A stretch of DNA of 64,000 bases from Acanthornis magna (Eukaryota; Chordata; Aves; Passeriformes; Acanthizidae): NCBI GenBank assembly GCA_036785705.1, contig JAWUZG010000159.1, positions 1,984,001 to 2,048,000 on the forward strand. The letters are read 5' to 3'. The position numbers and the translations under genes are program-made. Under the pieces are notes generated by a model. That model saw nothing but the letters and a program-made list of their open reading frames with translations. It had not been told where the DNA came from and searched no databases. Each line of letters begins with the position of its first letter. Positions within the stretch are counted from its first letter, which is position 1. Positions 1 through 9,687 of the stretch are shown piece by piece.

Positions 1-1841
1 TGGGAGGGAAAGTAATTCCTGAGAAAGCCAGGAGCAGACCTACTTTCTGGTGAATAATTTGAAAGTTGGAACTGTCATCCCTGTATTTTTTCCTATAATT
101 GCTGCAGACTATGACCCACTTTTTTGTGCTTGCACAGCTTGGAGGGCTGCATTTACCAGGTCACTCAAGAGCCACCAACACAAACCAGGGAAATGTGACC
201 ATTTCCAAAGAATTGAGAGAGTGTAGGGACCTACCAGCTCTGTTCTTTAGGAAAAATAACCCACTAACCCTGCCTGCCCTGGCCAAACTGTGTCATGAAT
301 CTGGAGTAATCTTTGATGACAAATGGCCTGGAAAGCGGGAAAGGAGAAAGCTCATGCTCTCTTGTGAGAAGAAAGATGAGTTAATTCTTGATTAGGAAAG
401 ACAGCAAGTGGAGGCACTTCCAGCTGCGTGGACATTTTCTTGACATTGCCTGTTAAATGCCTGATGGTGACAGTTAGTATGAATTAGCTACAGAATATGT
501 TTTATTGTGTTTTACGGTCCTCAGGGCAGACGTGCCAGAGAATTTTAAAGAGAATAAAAACAAAGAAGGGGGGCCTCCATTCAGGCTCATTTTGAATTTG
601 TAAGGTCTGGTTATTAAGAATATTGAACAGTCAAAAAAGCAACACATGGCTCCCATATAGTGCAGGTTAAACTTCAGCATGTTCTGTCTTTATAAATAAA
701 AGCATGGAAAAGTAGATGGATCCCAAAATGACAGGCAGAAACACACCTGAACATGGGAATTGTTTTTGCATTTTCCAGGCTGAAAGCTGGCATAATGTTT
801 TTGGTAAGCTGCTGAACTGGCAGCTCTTCCCATCCCTTTCCCAGGATGCCAATGCAGGGTCCAATCTTCATTGCTGAAGTCAGTATGAGTTTTTCTCAAT
901 AGCTTTGACCATCAGAAATTCAGATACAAGAAAAGAAAAAAGTCATCAGAACTCAGCAGGATCCAATTTTCCATCCCTGGATTTCAATTTGACAACAACA
1001 ATCCATACAAAAAATGCAAATGTGATTTTTGCTGCAGACAGGAAGGAGAGAGGGTGCTGAGAGCTCTCGTGTTGTTTGATTGCTTTAAAGCCTTTCCTAC
1101 AGAAACTGAAAAGGTGAAATTCTGCTTGAAACCTGCTGGATGCATTTACAGGTAGAGATGAGATGAGATGAGTAAATCTTCCTCAGCTTGAAGCAACCTC
1201 CCCCAGACCTTTATGTTTATCATACTTAAATACAAGGACAAGATATTTTCTTCTGGCTCATCTGTGGGTTCACCCTGGGTGCTTCTGGTTTAGCCATCCA
1301 ATTCAGGGAAAGAAGAACCAAAGAGGTGCCAGCTTTTTCCCCCAGCCCAGCCTTTTCTGTCCTGTGATGTTAATGAGTGATAATGTTTCATGAGGCTTTT
1401 TCACAGGCTATTGCTGCTCAAAATCACTTTGGTGCACTGGGACTCTTATTTACTGGGTATATCAAGGGCTTTCTGCAAAGCAGAGGAATAAAGACAAATT
1501 AAGTGTTGTGGCTACAAACCCCATAATGGCCTGACCTTTATTTGTCTCAGAATCAAGTTTTAGAGAGTGGGTCCCTCACCAGGCACGTTGGGGATTCATA
1601 GAACAGCTTTGTCCCTCTCCTCCATAACTCACATTTCCAAAAGGCAACACTTCCCATCCAAACTGAGTTGCTGTTGGGAACTGGACAAAGCTTTTTCTTT
1701 TCCTGGTTAAATCTATAAAATATAAGACAGATGAGCTTATTTCCTGGGGTGAAATTAGCTGTGAAGAGAGGCCTGGGCAGCTCTGCGTCTCCATCCCTGC
1801 AACTTCCTCATTGTTTTGGGCTCTGAGTAGGGGAGGGATGA
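1..1841. other. Single-copy stretch, no gene recognised
   Basis: I see no conserved protein frame, RNA gene or recognisable transposon. Open frames here are under 150 residues and overlap in several frames with low-complexity translations. The only small repeat is a GATGA-type run of three to four units near 1,157-1,172. The right edge abuts the first solo LTR; its last five bases (CTGGG, 1,842-1,846 in the next entry) are that element's target duplication. Confidence 0.6.
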
Positions 1842-2046
1842 CTGGGTGTGGTAGTTTTGCCTGGCCCAGTTTTTGCCAGTGGATAGGGTGGGGTACAAAG
1901 ATGGCTCCTGCATGTCCTGAGTAAAGATTCTGGAAATTTCTCCACCATGTCCAGCAGAGCCAATCTCTGATGGCTCTGAAGATGATGGACATGCTGCTGG
2001 CCAAACCTGGGCCAATTAGAGATGTTAGTTACGCCTCTGTGAAAAC

Positions 2047-2055
2047 ATATTTAAG
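2047..2055 (+). promoter_or_regulatory. TATA-like site in LTR copy A
   Basis: The motif ATATTTAAG lies 200 bp inside the LTR, where a U3 core promoter is expected. It is identical in the copies at 14,050-14,058 and, on the minus strand, 8,325-8,333. A splice-donor-like GTAAG follows at 2,072 in copies A and C. The promoter role is inferred. Confidence 0.45.
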
Positions 2056-3030
2056 AAGAAATCAAAACAGGGTAAGCACGCACTTCTTTGTAGCCAGGGA
2101 AGGAGGAGGAGGAGGTAAAAATATGTGAGGGAGAACAACATGGAGGCACCAAGGTCAGTGGAGAAGGTGGGGGAGGAGATGCTCCAGGCGCCGGAGCTGA
2201 AAACCCTCTGCCAGCCGTGGTGAAGACCATGGGGAAGCAGGTGGTCCCCCTGCAGCCCATGGAGTCCAGGGGGATGCAGAGAACACCCCACAGCCTGTGG
2301 GGAGGTGCCCACGCCAGAGGAGCAGGTGGAAGCCTGCAGGAAGCTGTGATCCAGTGGGAGTCCCAGAGACTGAGAGTTGCAAAAGCCTTGCAGGAGAGAG
2401 AAAGGCCTTGCTCCCGGGATGGAAACAGCCTGGCCTGGGCTTGGAAATCTGCAGCCTGGAGAGAATCTCGGACAGCAGCAATCGGGCGGGGCTGCTCGTG
2501 AGATTGGACCCACGCCAAAGAAGTTCGCAGAGGACTGTCTCTCGTGGGAGGGACCCCCATGGCTAAGTAGAGGATTCTTTTCCCCTGATGGACTGACCCT
2601 GACCAAAGGAAAAACCCCCATGCCCTGCCCCCACCCCGGAGCTGTTTGGTTAGAAGGAAGAAGGGAGGGGGCGAGCTGAGAAATGGCCTTAATAGGGAGA
2701 GGGGTGAGCAGAAAAACAGTGTTTGTAGAAGAAGAATTGTGGCGTTGGACTGACTAAGAAAAGCCACATATCTTGCCCCAACCCGGATCTGCTGATTGAA
2801 TGGAAGGGGGGGGCGAATAGAGAAACAGTGTCTGTAGTAGAAGAATTGTGATGGACTGACTTAAAGAAAAACCCCACACCCTGCCCCTGCCTGGGAGTTG
2901 TTGGTTAGTTAGAAAGGAGGGAGGGGGTGAGCTGGGAAGCGGTGCCTTAAGAGGGAAGGGGGGTCAGTGAAGAAACGGTGTCTTGAGAGCTTATTTTTAC
3001 CTCTGATTTATCCTCCGACTCTGTTAGACT

Positions 3031-3036
3031 AATAAA
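3031..3036 (+). terminator. Polyadenylation signal of LTR copy A
   Basis: AATAAA about 200 bp from the 3' end of the LTR. It is preserved at 15,032-15,037 in copy C and as TTTATT at 7,346-7,351 in the minus-strand copy B. It lies about 980 bp after the TATA-like site, an unusually long spacing for an LTR. Confidence 0.6.
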
Positions 3037-3244
3037 TCACTTTTTTTTGGCAACTTTAAGTTTTACCGCCTGCTTTTGCCCTGAATCTAGTGCGTCACCT
3101 TATCAGTGGTCTTATCTCAACTCATAAGTCCAGTGTTTTGTGTTAATTTTCCCTCTCCTCTGCATAGCTGCAGCAGGAGAGAGCATAGAGAGCAAACGTT
3201 GTAGGTGCCTGGCATTTAGCCAGGGCCAAACCCTCGACACTGGG

Positions 3245-6089
3245 GTTTGGGTAAACAGTATTTCTTTGGAAATGGTGGTAGCTGAGGCATTAGAGCAGTC
3301 AGGAGAAATGAGATGGACTCTCTGATGTACCAAACATTTTCCTGACTCTGTGACAGAGCAAGCCCCAGCCTCTCTCCAAATCTAGGGAAGCCTTGCAAGC
3401 CAAAATATGAACCCCATCATGTGTGGCAGGGAGCTGCTGGATGGAGCTGGGCTGGGGGATGAGGAAAGATAATTTCTGAAACCCTCTTGCCTTTCAGTAC
3501 AAAACCAGCATCCCCTCACTGATCTTTGAGGTCACTTCCAACATTCTATGATTGGACTTACAGCACCAGCTTGTGCCTAGATAAATATGGATACTGGGAT
3601 TTTTTTCCCAGAACCTTTGGATTCTTTCACTTCAAGCCCCTAGTTTTTGTAGTCCCATGGGGGACTTGAAATAGGAGTGGCTGCAAAAGTGATGCTCTGT
3701 AGCCAGATTCAAACGCTTTGGGACAAGTGCTGTCCTGTCAAAGCAGTGAGAAACCTGACAGTGGCACAGAGGGCTGCATTTTTTCCTTCTCATTTTGGCA
3801 CTGAGAAGATGCTTTTGGCCTATTCTGTCCCAAGAGGGGCTGGACGCAGGTGTTTGACAGGCTGCGAACACAAAACAAGAGCCATCAAATCCGTGGGCGA
3901 GGTGTAATATCTTCACTGTCCATGCCCGTTTGGAAAGGTGCTTTGAGGCAGCTCTATCCCCATCTGGCAGAGGCACTGACAAGGGATTTCTGGACTCACA
4001 CTGTACCGTTTCTGAAGAGATAACAGCCCTGGATATTAAAGAGCCTCTAAGGGAAGAGGAGCAGCTGCGCGATGTTTTTGTAGAAAGAAGGTGCAGCTCT
4101 GGCAACACTAAATCTGGGACGTCAACAAGCAGATTAAACAAGATGGTTTAGCTCTTAGAGCCAGCCTCAGGCTTGCCACTGAAATTAGTTATGAGAGGCT
4201 GTAATTGAAAAGAGGTCTGATATCTCTAAATCTCAGAAGGTTTGGAGGCTGTGGGTGATGGTGTGCAGGTGTGGGTGGGTGCATCTCCATCCCACAGTGA
4301 ACCACTTAACCTCTCCTGTAAGCATCCCCAGATCATCCTGGTCAGCATTACATTAGGAATTAGTACTTGCTGGCATCAAAACCTAGGGCAGGATTATTAA
4401 TTACTTATTGCATCTACTTTCCTTTGCCCTTTTGTCTGTGTGGAGAAGGATGAGTGTGAGTCTAGTTTGGGGTTTTAGCCACAAATTTTTTATTGTCTCA
4501 TGCAAAGAGTTCTTACAGCCTGCAGATTTTACAGCCCACACTTGCAGAAGTGGGGCTCTGAAATGTTTCTCCCTTATCATCACCTACAAAATTTGATTTT
4601 GCTCAAGGTGTCAGCTTCTCTTTCTCAGGAACAATTTTACTTCTTTCTTCACTGGACATAAATGCATCTGTTTTCTTTTGTTATTCAGAAAAGAAATGAG
4701 AAAACAAAATCCTCCCTTATTCTCACTGCTCAATTTTGATAAAACTATACCTTAGATAACTCTACATATTAATAGTGTGAATCACTTAAGTGAGGTACAT
4801 TATGTTTTCAATTTCCATGATGCTTTTAGTGTAAGCAACTTATCAGGGGCTGCCTTTTAATCTGTTGTAGCAATCTTGAACATTAAAGCCAGGTTATTTC
4901 ATAAAGGGATGTGTTCCTTTCACTGGGGAGGTTAATATCACCCATGATTATATTTGACATTTGGGCCTGGCATATTATTTTTCATACCCTGTCTGAGCCT
5001 AACTACCCACTCCTCGCATGAGCGGGGTTTGAAGTGGGTATATTTCAAATCTCTGCACACATCCATGAGTGCCATCCTAACAGCCTCATGGCTGGAAATA
5101 GGAAAAGACAATTTGATGAACAAAACAGGGAGGGTGAATTCAGTAAATGGAATTTTCTCTGCTGGGTACGCGAGCACAGGGTAAATGCTGTTGTGCATTC
5201 TTGCTGAGGAAACCATGGGAGGGGAGAGGGTGCCGTGCTCCTTGGAGGAACATCTCCAGAGCATCCCCACTGGGAATATCCCTGAATAAACATTGCTGAG
5301 GTGCAGCTGATGAGCAGCCAGGCCTCCCAGCTCCTTGCAGAGATTCATACTACAACCCACAGCATGGCTTAGGTGTGTTCTCTCCCCACAAAACAGGGGT
5401 GCATTTGGAGAGACAGGCCCAGAGACTGATGTCTCTGGCTGAGAACACTTCACGTGCTGTAAAACCAGCAGACTGTGGCTGGCTGTGAGTGCAGGGCTGC
5501 TTGAGCGTGGGCCTGGAAGGACCCTTCAGACATGAAGGTGAGAAACTTAACCTTGAATCTCAGTGCTGGCCTGGTGAAGATGGCAATTCTCAGTTAGGGT
5601 AAGTGCCTTTTGTTTACAGCAGTCAAGGGAGCCCCTGACTCATCCTTGTCTCGACGTGAATTGATCTGCCAACTTGAGCTCTTCGCCCTCTGTTTGAGCC
5701 CCCCTGGCTCCCATCTGTCTTTGGTAAGATCAGGCTGCTGAAGGTGAAGCTCTGGATGCTGTTCTCGGACACGAATAACTTGAGGAACTTACTGTCACTA
5801 GCAATACCCAGAGCCGAGCACGCTTTCAAAAAAATCATGACATGAATATCTTGAGGAACGTTTTTCACTCAAAATTACCAGAGCTCAAGGAAGTTAAAAA
5901 AAACCACAGCCTTTTTAGCTGAGATGCGTAGGTGTCTTATTTTTGCCATCACCCTGTTTGCAGTGTGCGGTTTGCGTGTGGGAGTCAGCAGGGCCTTGGT
6001 GTGGCCTTCGGGTTTTGGTTTTGCTAAATCACTTTTGTTAGAGCCTAAATTTTAGGCTTTGTCTGTTCAGCCGTAGAGCCTCAGTGATG
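3245..6089. other. Single-copy stretch between LTR copy A and the provirus
   Basis: Apart from one CR1 tail (3,519-3,553) I recognise nothing here. The open frames of up to about 170 residues (for example at 3,632-4,141 and 4,938-5,453, minus) show no conserved motif and overlap frames on the other strand. The stretch around 4,600-4,900 is AT-rich. The last four bases before the provirus form part of its target duplication (TTCT, 6,090-6,093). Confidence 0.5.
3519..3553 (+). repeat. CR1 LINE 3' tail fragment
   Basis: The segment reads as the end of a CR1 3' UTR: a GATCTTTGAGGTCACTTCCAA-like stretch running into ATTCTATGATT, the usual avian CR1 terminus. Only the extreme 3' end is recognisable; upstream sequence is too diverged to assign. 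Confidence 0.7.
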
Positions 6090-6093
6090 TTCT

Positions 6094-6104
6094 TGTTATA
6101 AGTT
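6094..6104 (-). mobile_element. 11-bp remnant of the provirus 3' LTR
   Basis: TGTTATAAGTT on the plus strand matches the terminal 11 bases of the full LTR at 9,172-9,182. It is followed at once by a copy of the TTCT target duplication on the host side. The match alone is short, but together with the correctly placed duplication it identifies the 3' proviral end. Confidence 0.8.
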
Positions 6105-6400
6105 TCAAAGGCAAAATAATCTCTGCAATCTTCTTTAAGAGGACATGCCCCAAATGCATCCTTTAAATCTATTACACTGTACCATTGATCGTCAGAACTT
6201 AACTGACTCAAAAGGGTATGGGGGTTAGCTACTACTAGAAATCTAGCTACTGTTCTTTTGTTAATCTCTCTTAAATCATGTACTAATTTGTAGGTACCGT
6301 CTGGTTTCTTTACAGGCAGGATGGGGGTGTTAAAAGGAGACATACAAGGTTCAAGTAATCTTTTGTCAAATAACCTTTGGATTTTAGGTTTTAAGCTCTA
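6105..6400 (-). pseudogene. pol: Reverse transcriptase fragment (retroviral pol)
   Basis: The frame encodes the N-terminal fingers/palm part of a gammaretroviral-type reverse transcriptase. It has the Asn-Thr-Pro-Ile-Leu-Pro-Val-Lys-Lys-Pro stretch, the Asp-Leu-Arg-Glu-Ile-Asn-Lys-Arg-Thr block, and the Asp-Leu-Lys-Asp-Ala-Phe box that carries the first catalytic aspartate. It ends just after a Phe-Ala-Phe-Glu block, where the deletion joins it to the LTR remnant. The YxDD catalytic box, RNase H and integrase are absent. An open frame continues past 6,094 into flanking DNA only by chance, to a stop at 6,038. The frame is open upstream to about 6,400. In an intact virus this enzyme copies genomic RNA in the particle; this piece cannot. 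Confidence 0.9.
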
Positions 6401-6439
6401 CCTTCCTTCTATAGGTAGTCTCAGGCATCAACAATAAAG

Positions 6440-6690
6440 AACTTACCCCAATTTTAGAAAGTGTTTTAAAGAGTACATCCTTTATTATTGGTACTCCAAA
6501 AGGTTCTCCTTTTGCTCTAATAACTTAGATTGTCTCTGAGGATATTTTACAACCCCGGGGCAGTCTTTGAACAGTAGGTCTCTCTGCTTCTGAGTCCACT
6601 AGGAACTCGACTTCTTGTTGTTGGGGACTCACTTTTAATATTATCAAGGGCTCTGTTTCTTCTCGGGTCCCCAGCAAATAGAGCTCCCGA
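6440..6690 (-). pseudogene. Retroviral aspartic protease remnant
   Basis: Between the nucleocapsid and reverse-transcriptase pieces, one frame gives a stretch resembling a retroviral protease around its active site: Phe-Leu-Val-Asp-Ser-x-Ala-Glu, then Pro-Thr-Val. The catalytic triplet Asp-Thr/Ser-Gly reads Asp-Ser-Glu here (codons at 6,585-6,596), so the glycine is replaced. At least one stop follows. Order and position agree with a gag-pro-pol layout. The protease would normally cleave the Gag and Gag-Pol polyproteins; this copy is dead. Confidence 0.7.
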
Positions 6691-6699
6691 CACCCCTAA

Positions 6700-7138
6700 T
6701 CTTCTTTAAACATCTTTTCATTCATCATCCACTTTCCGCAGTCTTTCCGGACATGTCCTGCGGTCCCGCCGCAGCCCTGGTACGTGCAGCTCCTGCACTC
6801 GCCGCCCGCTACCGCTTCACCGCTCGCAGCCGCCGCCGTGACCCCGGCCCCGGCCCGAGCCTCCTCCCCCCTCGCCCCGGCGCCGGCAGCGGGCCCCAGC
6901 ACGAGCAGTGCCAGCTGCTGCTGCCGCGGCGACGAGGAAAAGGAAGAAGCGGAGGAAGCGGTGCCCGACCCGGCCGATCCCTCAGCGCGCTGCTGACAGC
7001 ATTCTGGCTTGCTTTTTACGTGTCTCTTCTTCTCTACAAGCATACACTTTCTAGGCTTCCCTCAACAATTCATCCAATCCCCGATCCTGCCAGGGGTAGC
7101 AGGGTCCACTCCTGCGTAAGCCTTTCTAACCACTCTGT
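6700..7138 (-). pseudogene. gag: gag remnant: capsid end and nucleocapsid zinc knuckle
   Basis: At about 7,000-7,100 a frame gives a charged Glu/Arg/Lys-rich stretch like the C-terminal helix of gammaretroviral capsid, broken by stops. It is followed by a very GC-rich Ala/Gly/Ser-rich linker (about 6,800-6,970). Then comes a Cys-rich motif ending in Gly-His-Val-Arg-Lys-Asp-Cys (about 6,738-6,797), the tail of a CCHC zinc knuckle that packages viral RNA. The cysteine-to-histidine spacing is one residue longer than the usual C-X2-C-X4-H-X4-C. A 115-residue open frame (6,696-7,043) spans linker and knuckle. The solo LTR at 7,144 cuts the 5' side. Confidence 0.75.
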
Positions 7139-7143
7139 AGGGG

Positions 7144-8533
7144 TGTCGTGGGTTTGACCCTGGCTAAATGCCAGGCACCTACGACGTTTGCTCTCTATGC
7201 TCTCTCCTGCTGCAGCTATGCAGAGGAGAGGGAAAATTAACACAAAACACTGGACTTATGAGTTGAGATAAGACCACTGATAAGGGGACGCATGAGATTC
7301 AGGGCAAAAGCAGGCGGGGAAACTTAAAGTTGCAAAAAACAGTGATTTATTAGTCTAACAGAGTCGGAGGATAAATCAGAGATAAAAATAAGCTCTCAAG
7401 ACACCGTTTCTTCACTGACGCCCCTTCCCTCTTAAGGCACCGCTTCCCAGCTCACCCCCTCCCACCTTTCTAACTAACCAACAACTCCCAGGCAGGGGCA
7501 GGGTGTGGGGTTTTTCTTTAAGTCAGTCCATCACAATTCTTCTACTACAGACACTGTTTCTCTATTTGCCCCCTCCTTCCATTCAACCAGCAGATCTGGG
7601 TTGGGGCAAGATATGTGGCTTTTCTTAGTCAGTCTAACACCACAATTCTTCTGCTACAAACGCTGTTTTTCTGCTCGCCCCTCTCCCTATTAAGGCCGTT
7701 TCTCAGCTCACCCCCTCCCTCCTTCCTTCTAACCAACAGCTCCGGGGTGGGGGCAGGGCATGGGGGTTTTTCCTTTGGTCAGGGTCAGTCCATCAGGGGA
7801 AAAGAATCCTCTACTTAGCCATGGGGGTCCCTCCCACGAGAGACAGTCCTCTGCGAACTTCTTTGGTGTGGGTCCAATCTCACGAGCAGCCCCGCCCGAT
7901 TGCTGCTGTCCGAGATTCTCTCCAGGCTGCAGATTTCCAAGCCGAGGCCAGGCTGTTTCCATCCCGGGAGCAAGGCCTTTCTCTCTCCTGCAAGGCTTTT
8001 GCAACTCTCAGTCTCTGGGACTCCCACTGGATCACAGCTTCCTGCAGGCTTCCACCTGCTCCTCTGGCGTGGGCACCTCCCCACAGGCTGTGGGGGGTTC
8101 TCTGCATCCCCTGGACTCCATGGGCTGCAGGGGGACCACCTGCTCCCCCATGGTCTTCACCACGGCTGGCAGAGGGTTTTCAGCTCCGGCGCCTGGAGCA
8201 CCTCCTCCCACACCTTCTCCACTGACCTTGGTGCCTCCATGTTGTTTTCCCTCACATATTTTTACCTCCTCCTCCTCCTTCCCTGGCTACAAAGAAGTGC
8301 GTGCCTACCTTGTTTTGATTTCTTCTTAAATATGTTTTCACAGAAGCGTAACTAACATCTCTAATTGGCCCAGGTTTGGCCAGCAGCATGTCCATCATCT
8401 TCAGAGCCATCAGAGATTGGCTCTGCTGGACATGGTGGAGAAATTTCCAGAATCTTTACTCAGGACATGCAGGAGCCATCTTTGTACCCCACCCTATCCA
8501 CTGGCAAAAACTGGGCCAGGCAAAACTACCACA
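7144..8533 (-). mobile_element. Solo LTR, ERVL-like, copy B, nested in the provirus
   Basis: This is the reverse complement of the 1.39-kb LTR at 1,847-3,239, 1,390 bp long. It has perfect duplications AGGGG at 7,139-7,143 and 8,534-8,538. It lies inside gag of the class I provirus, so it inserted after that provirus. A TATA-like site (8,325-8,333) and polyadenylation signal (7,346-7,351) are retained on the minus strand. No internal viral sequence remains. Confidence 0.93.
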
Positions 8534-8543
8534 AGGGGTCTCA

Positions 8544-8545
<2 letters not shown>

Positions 8546-8572
<27 letters not shown>
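8546..8572 (+). repeat. Poly(T) tract of 27 bases
   Basis: An uninterrupted T run a few bases outside LTR copy B, within the provirus gag region (poly(A) on the viral coding strand). It probably grew by replication slippage from a shorter A run in the viral sequence. Confidence 0.85.
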
Positions 8573-8577
<5 letters not shown>

Positions 8578-9149
8578 TATTCCTTGAACAATGCCTAGTC
8601 TCGGATCCTATCCATAAATGTAGATACTCACTTTCTTCCACACTAAATGGCTCCTTTGGCATTGCTTTGTCCTTACCCCACCTAGAAGGGGTAGGCACTG
8701 CAATTCTCTATCATTAATCCTGGGGGAGTTTAATTTTAAACTCCGACCCACGCATGGGACCAGAGTGCTTGCTTTTCCTCTGTCCCATCTTCCGGAGAGC
8801 CTTTTTCCACACACACAGTCTTCACCCCCTGTTCGTGGCCCAGCCCCTCGCAGGGTTTGGGACCTGCACTACTGAGGGGTCCGCACTCACTTCGTCCCTC
8901 ACCGGACGTCTCACACGAGCGCACTCCAGGATACTGACCCCAACCGAACGGATAACTGACCTATACTCATGCGTCCTGCGTCTTCGTTCGGAGCTTCGTG
9001 CACAAAGATTATGGGGTTTGCTGGCGTTTATTTGCTTGCTGTCTAATTTAGGTTCGTCGGTAGAGGTTTCGGTGTAGAAGCACCTGAACAGGGGCCGCTT
9101 ATTCAGCGGAGTGCCTCCCCCGTATAGAGCTTCAGGCCAAATTGCCTTT
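8573..9149 (-). pseudogene. Provirus leader and 5' gag remnant
   Basis: By position this segment between the primer-binding site and the nested LTR should hold the leader, matrix and early gag. I cannot recognise a matrix domain or a clear gag start. The frames on the minus strand (such as 8,822-9,160 and 8,456-8,698) are short and shifted against one another. The assignment rests on synteny inside the provirus only. Confidence 0.5.
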
Positions 9150-9167
9150 ATCCGAGTCACGGCACCA
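9150..9167 (-). other. Primer-binding site, tRNA-His type
   Basis: The minus strand reads TGGTGCCGTGACTCGGAT four bases after the end of the 5' LTR. This is exactly complementary to the 3' 18 nucleotides, including CCA, of vertebrate tRNA-His. Minus-strand DNA synthesis in the ancestral virus would have been primed here. The same primer is used by the human HERV-H group, but tRNA usage alone does not show close kinship. Confidence 0.93.
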
Positions 9168-9228
9168 AATTTGTTATAAGTTAGAGTCTGAATAAATTGA
9201 CTGGAAACAAGCCAATTAAATAATTTGA

Positions 9229-9234
9229 TTTATT
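9229..9234 (-). terminator. Polyadenylation signal of the provirus LTR
   Basis: AATAAA on the minus strand, about 57 bp before the LTR end, marks the R/U5 border region. Confidence 0.75.
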
Positions 9235-9325
9235 GAGGAAGCGACAGCAAGCAAAAACAGCGCTGGGCGACCAGGGAGTCTCTGCTCCGCCAACGGCTCA
9301 CGACCACCCCTCCTAATGTCTCTAG

Positions 9326-9332
9326 TTTTATA
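9326..9332 (-). promoter_or_regulatory. TATA box of the provirus LTR
   Basis: A perfect TATAAAA on the minus strand about 100 bp upstream of the LTR's AATAAA, as expected for the U3 core promoter. Whether it is still active cannot be judged. Confidence 0.7.
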
Positions 9333-9687
9333 CCTCCTTGTTCCGGTATATGTATATCTTCCGAGAAGTACTCTGCGTCGGCGCGGGCTGTTGCTAGGGG
9401 GTCTTTTTTCTGCCTTCTGGTGGTCGTGAGGCTGAAGGCTGTAGTCTTCCTCAGGAAGGGCTCATCTCAGGGGGGCTCATACATTGCTTACTTCACTGGA
9501 TATAGGTCATCCTGACCTTACTTTGTTATCTGTTCCCTCTGTTCTTGCTTAGACACCTGTTTTTCTTGGCCTTGCTTAGCTTTTTCTTAGACAAGACTAA
9601 TGAACTTCCTGACTCAGTTTTAACTATTTATTCCCTGGCTTAAGCAAGATTTGATTAACAAACACACATGGTTATTTATCACATTCT

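Larger units (their letters stand above)
1847..3239 (+). mobile_element. Solo LTR, ERVL-like, copy A
   Basis: A 1,393-bp element starting TGTGG and ending CGACA, flanked by the perfect 5-bp duplication CTGGG at 1,842-1,846 and 3,240-3,244. Two near-identical copies lie at 7,144-8,533 (minus) and 13,850-15,239 (plus). Orientation is taken from a TATA-like site near 2,047 and AATAAA at 3,031 on this strand. A 5-bp duplication fits class III (ERVL) integrases; gammaretroviruses usually give 4 bp and ERVK usually 6 bp. No internal retroviral sequence or primer-binding site adjoins either end, so this is a solo LTR left by recombination between the two LTRs of a provirus. The family is common in songbird genomes, but I cannot give its database name with certainty. 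Long antisense open frames inside it change frame between copies and are not taken as genes. Confidence 0.9.
6094..9683 (-). mobile_element. Truncated gammaretrovirus-like endogenous provirus
   Basis: A class I endogenous retrovirus on the minus strand, read from 9,683 downwards: a 512-bp 5' LTR, a 4-bp spacer, an 18/18 tRNA-His primer-binding site, leader and gag remnant, the C-terminal capsid and nucleocapsid region, protease, and the first part of reverse transcriptase. There it stops, fused to the last 11 bp of an LTR (6,094-6,104). Both ends are flanked by TTCT (6,090-6,093 and 9,684-9,687), the 4-bp duplication typical of gammaretroviruses. This fixes the element's limits even though most of pol, all of env and nearly the whole 3' LTR are missing. 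A solo ERVL-like LTR (7,144-8,533) is inserted in gag. Without that insertion about 2.2 kb of provirus remains. All frames are interrupted, so it is defective. Confidence 0.92.
9172..9683 (-). mobile_element. Provirus 5' LTR (class I ERV)
   Basis: A 512-bp LTR, TGTGATAAAT to TTATAACA on the minus strand. It has a TATAAAA box (9,326-9,332) and an AATAAA polyadenylation signal (9,229-9,234), about 100 bp apart, giving a conventional U3-R-U5 layout with a U5 of roughly 50 bp. The right end is flanked by TTCT (9,684-9,687), matching the duplication at the other end of the provirus. Confidence 0.93.

Noticed and set aside
2025..2767. Antisense open frames of 189 to 238 residues in the three 1.39-kb LTRs (also 7,760-8,329 and 14,028-14,766)
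   Set aside because: The translations switch frame between copies because of small insertions and deletions, and show no domain. Openness follows from base composition, not coding constraint.
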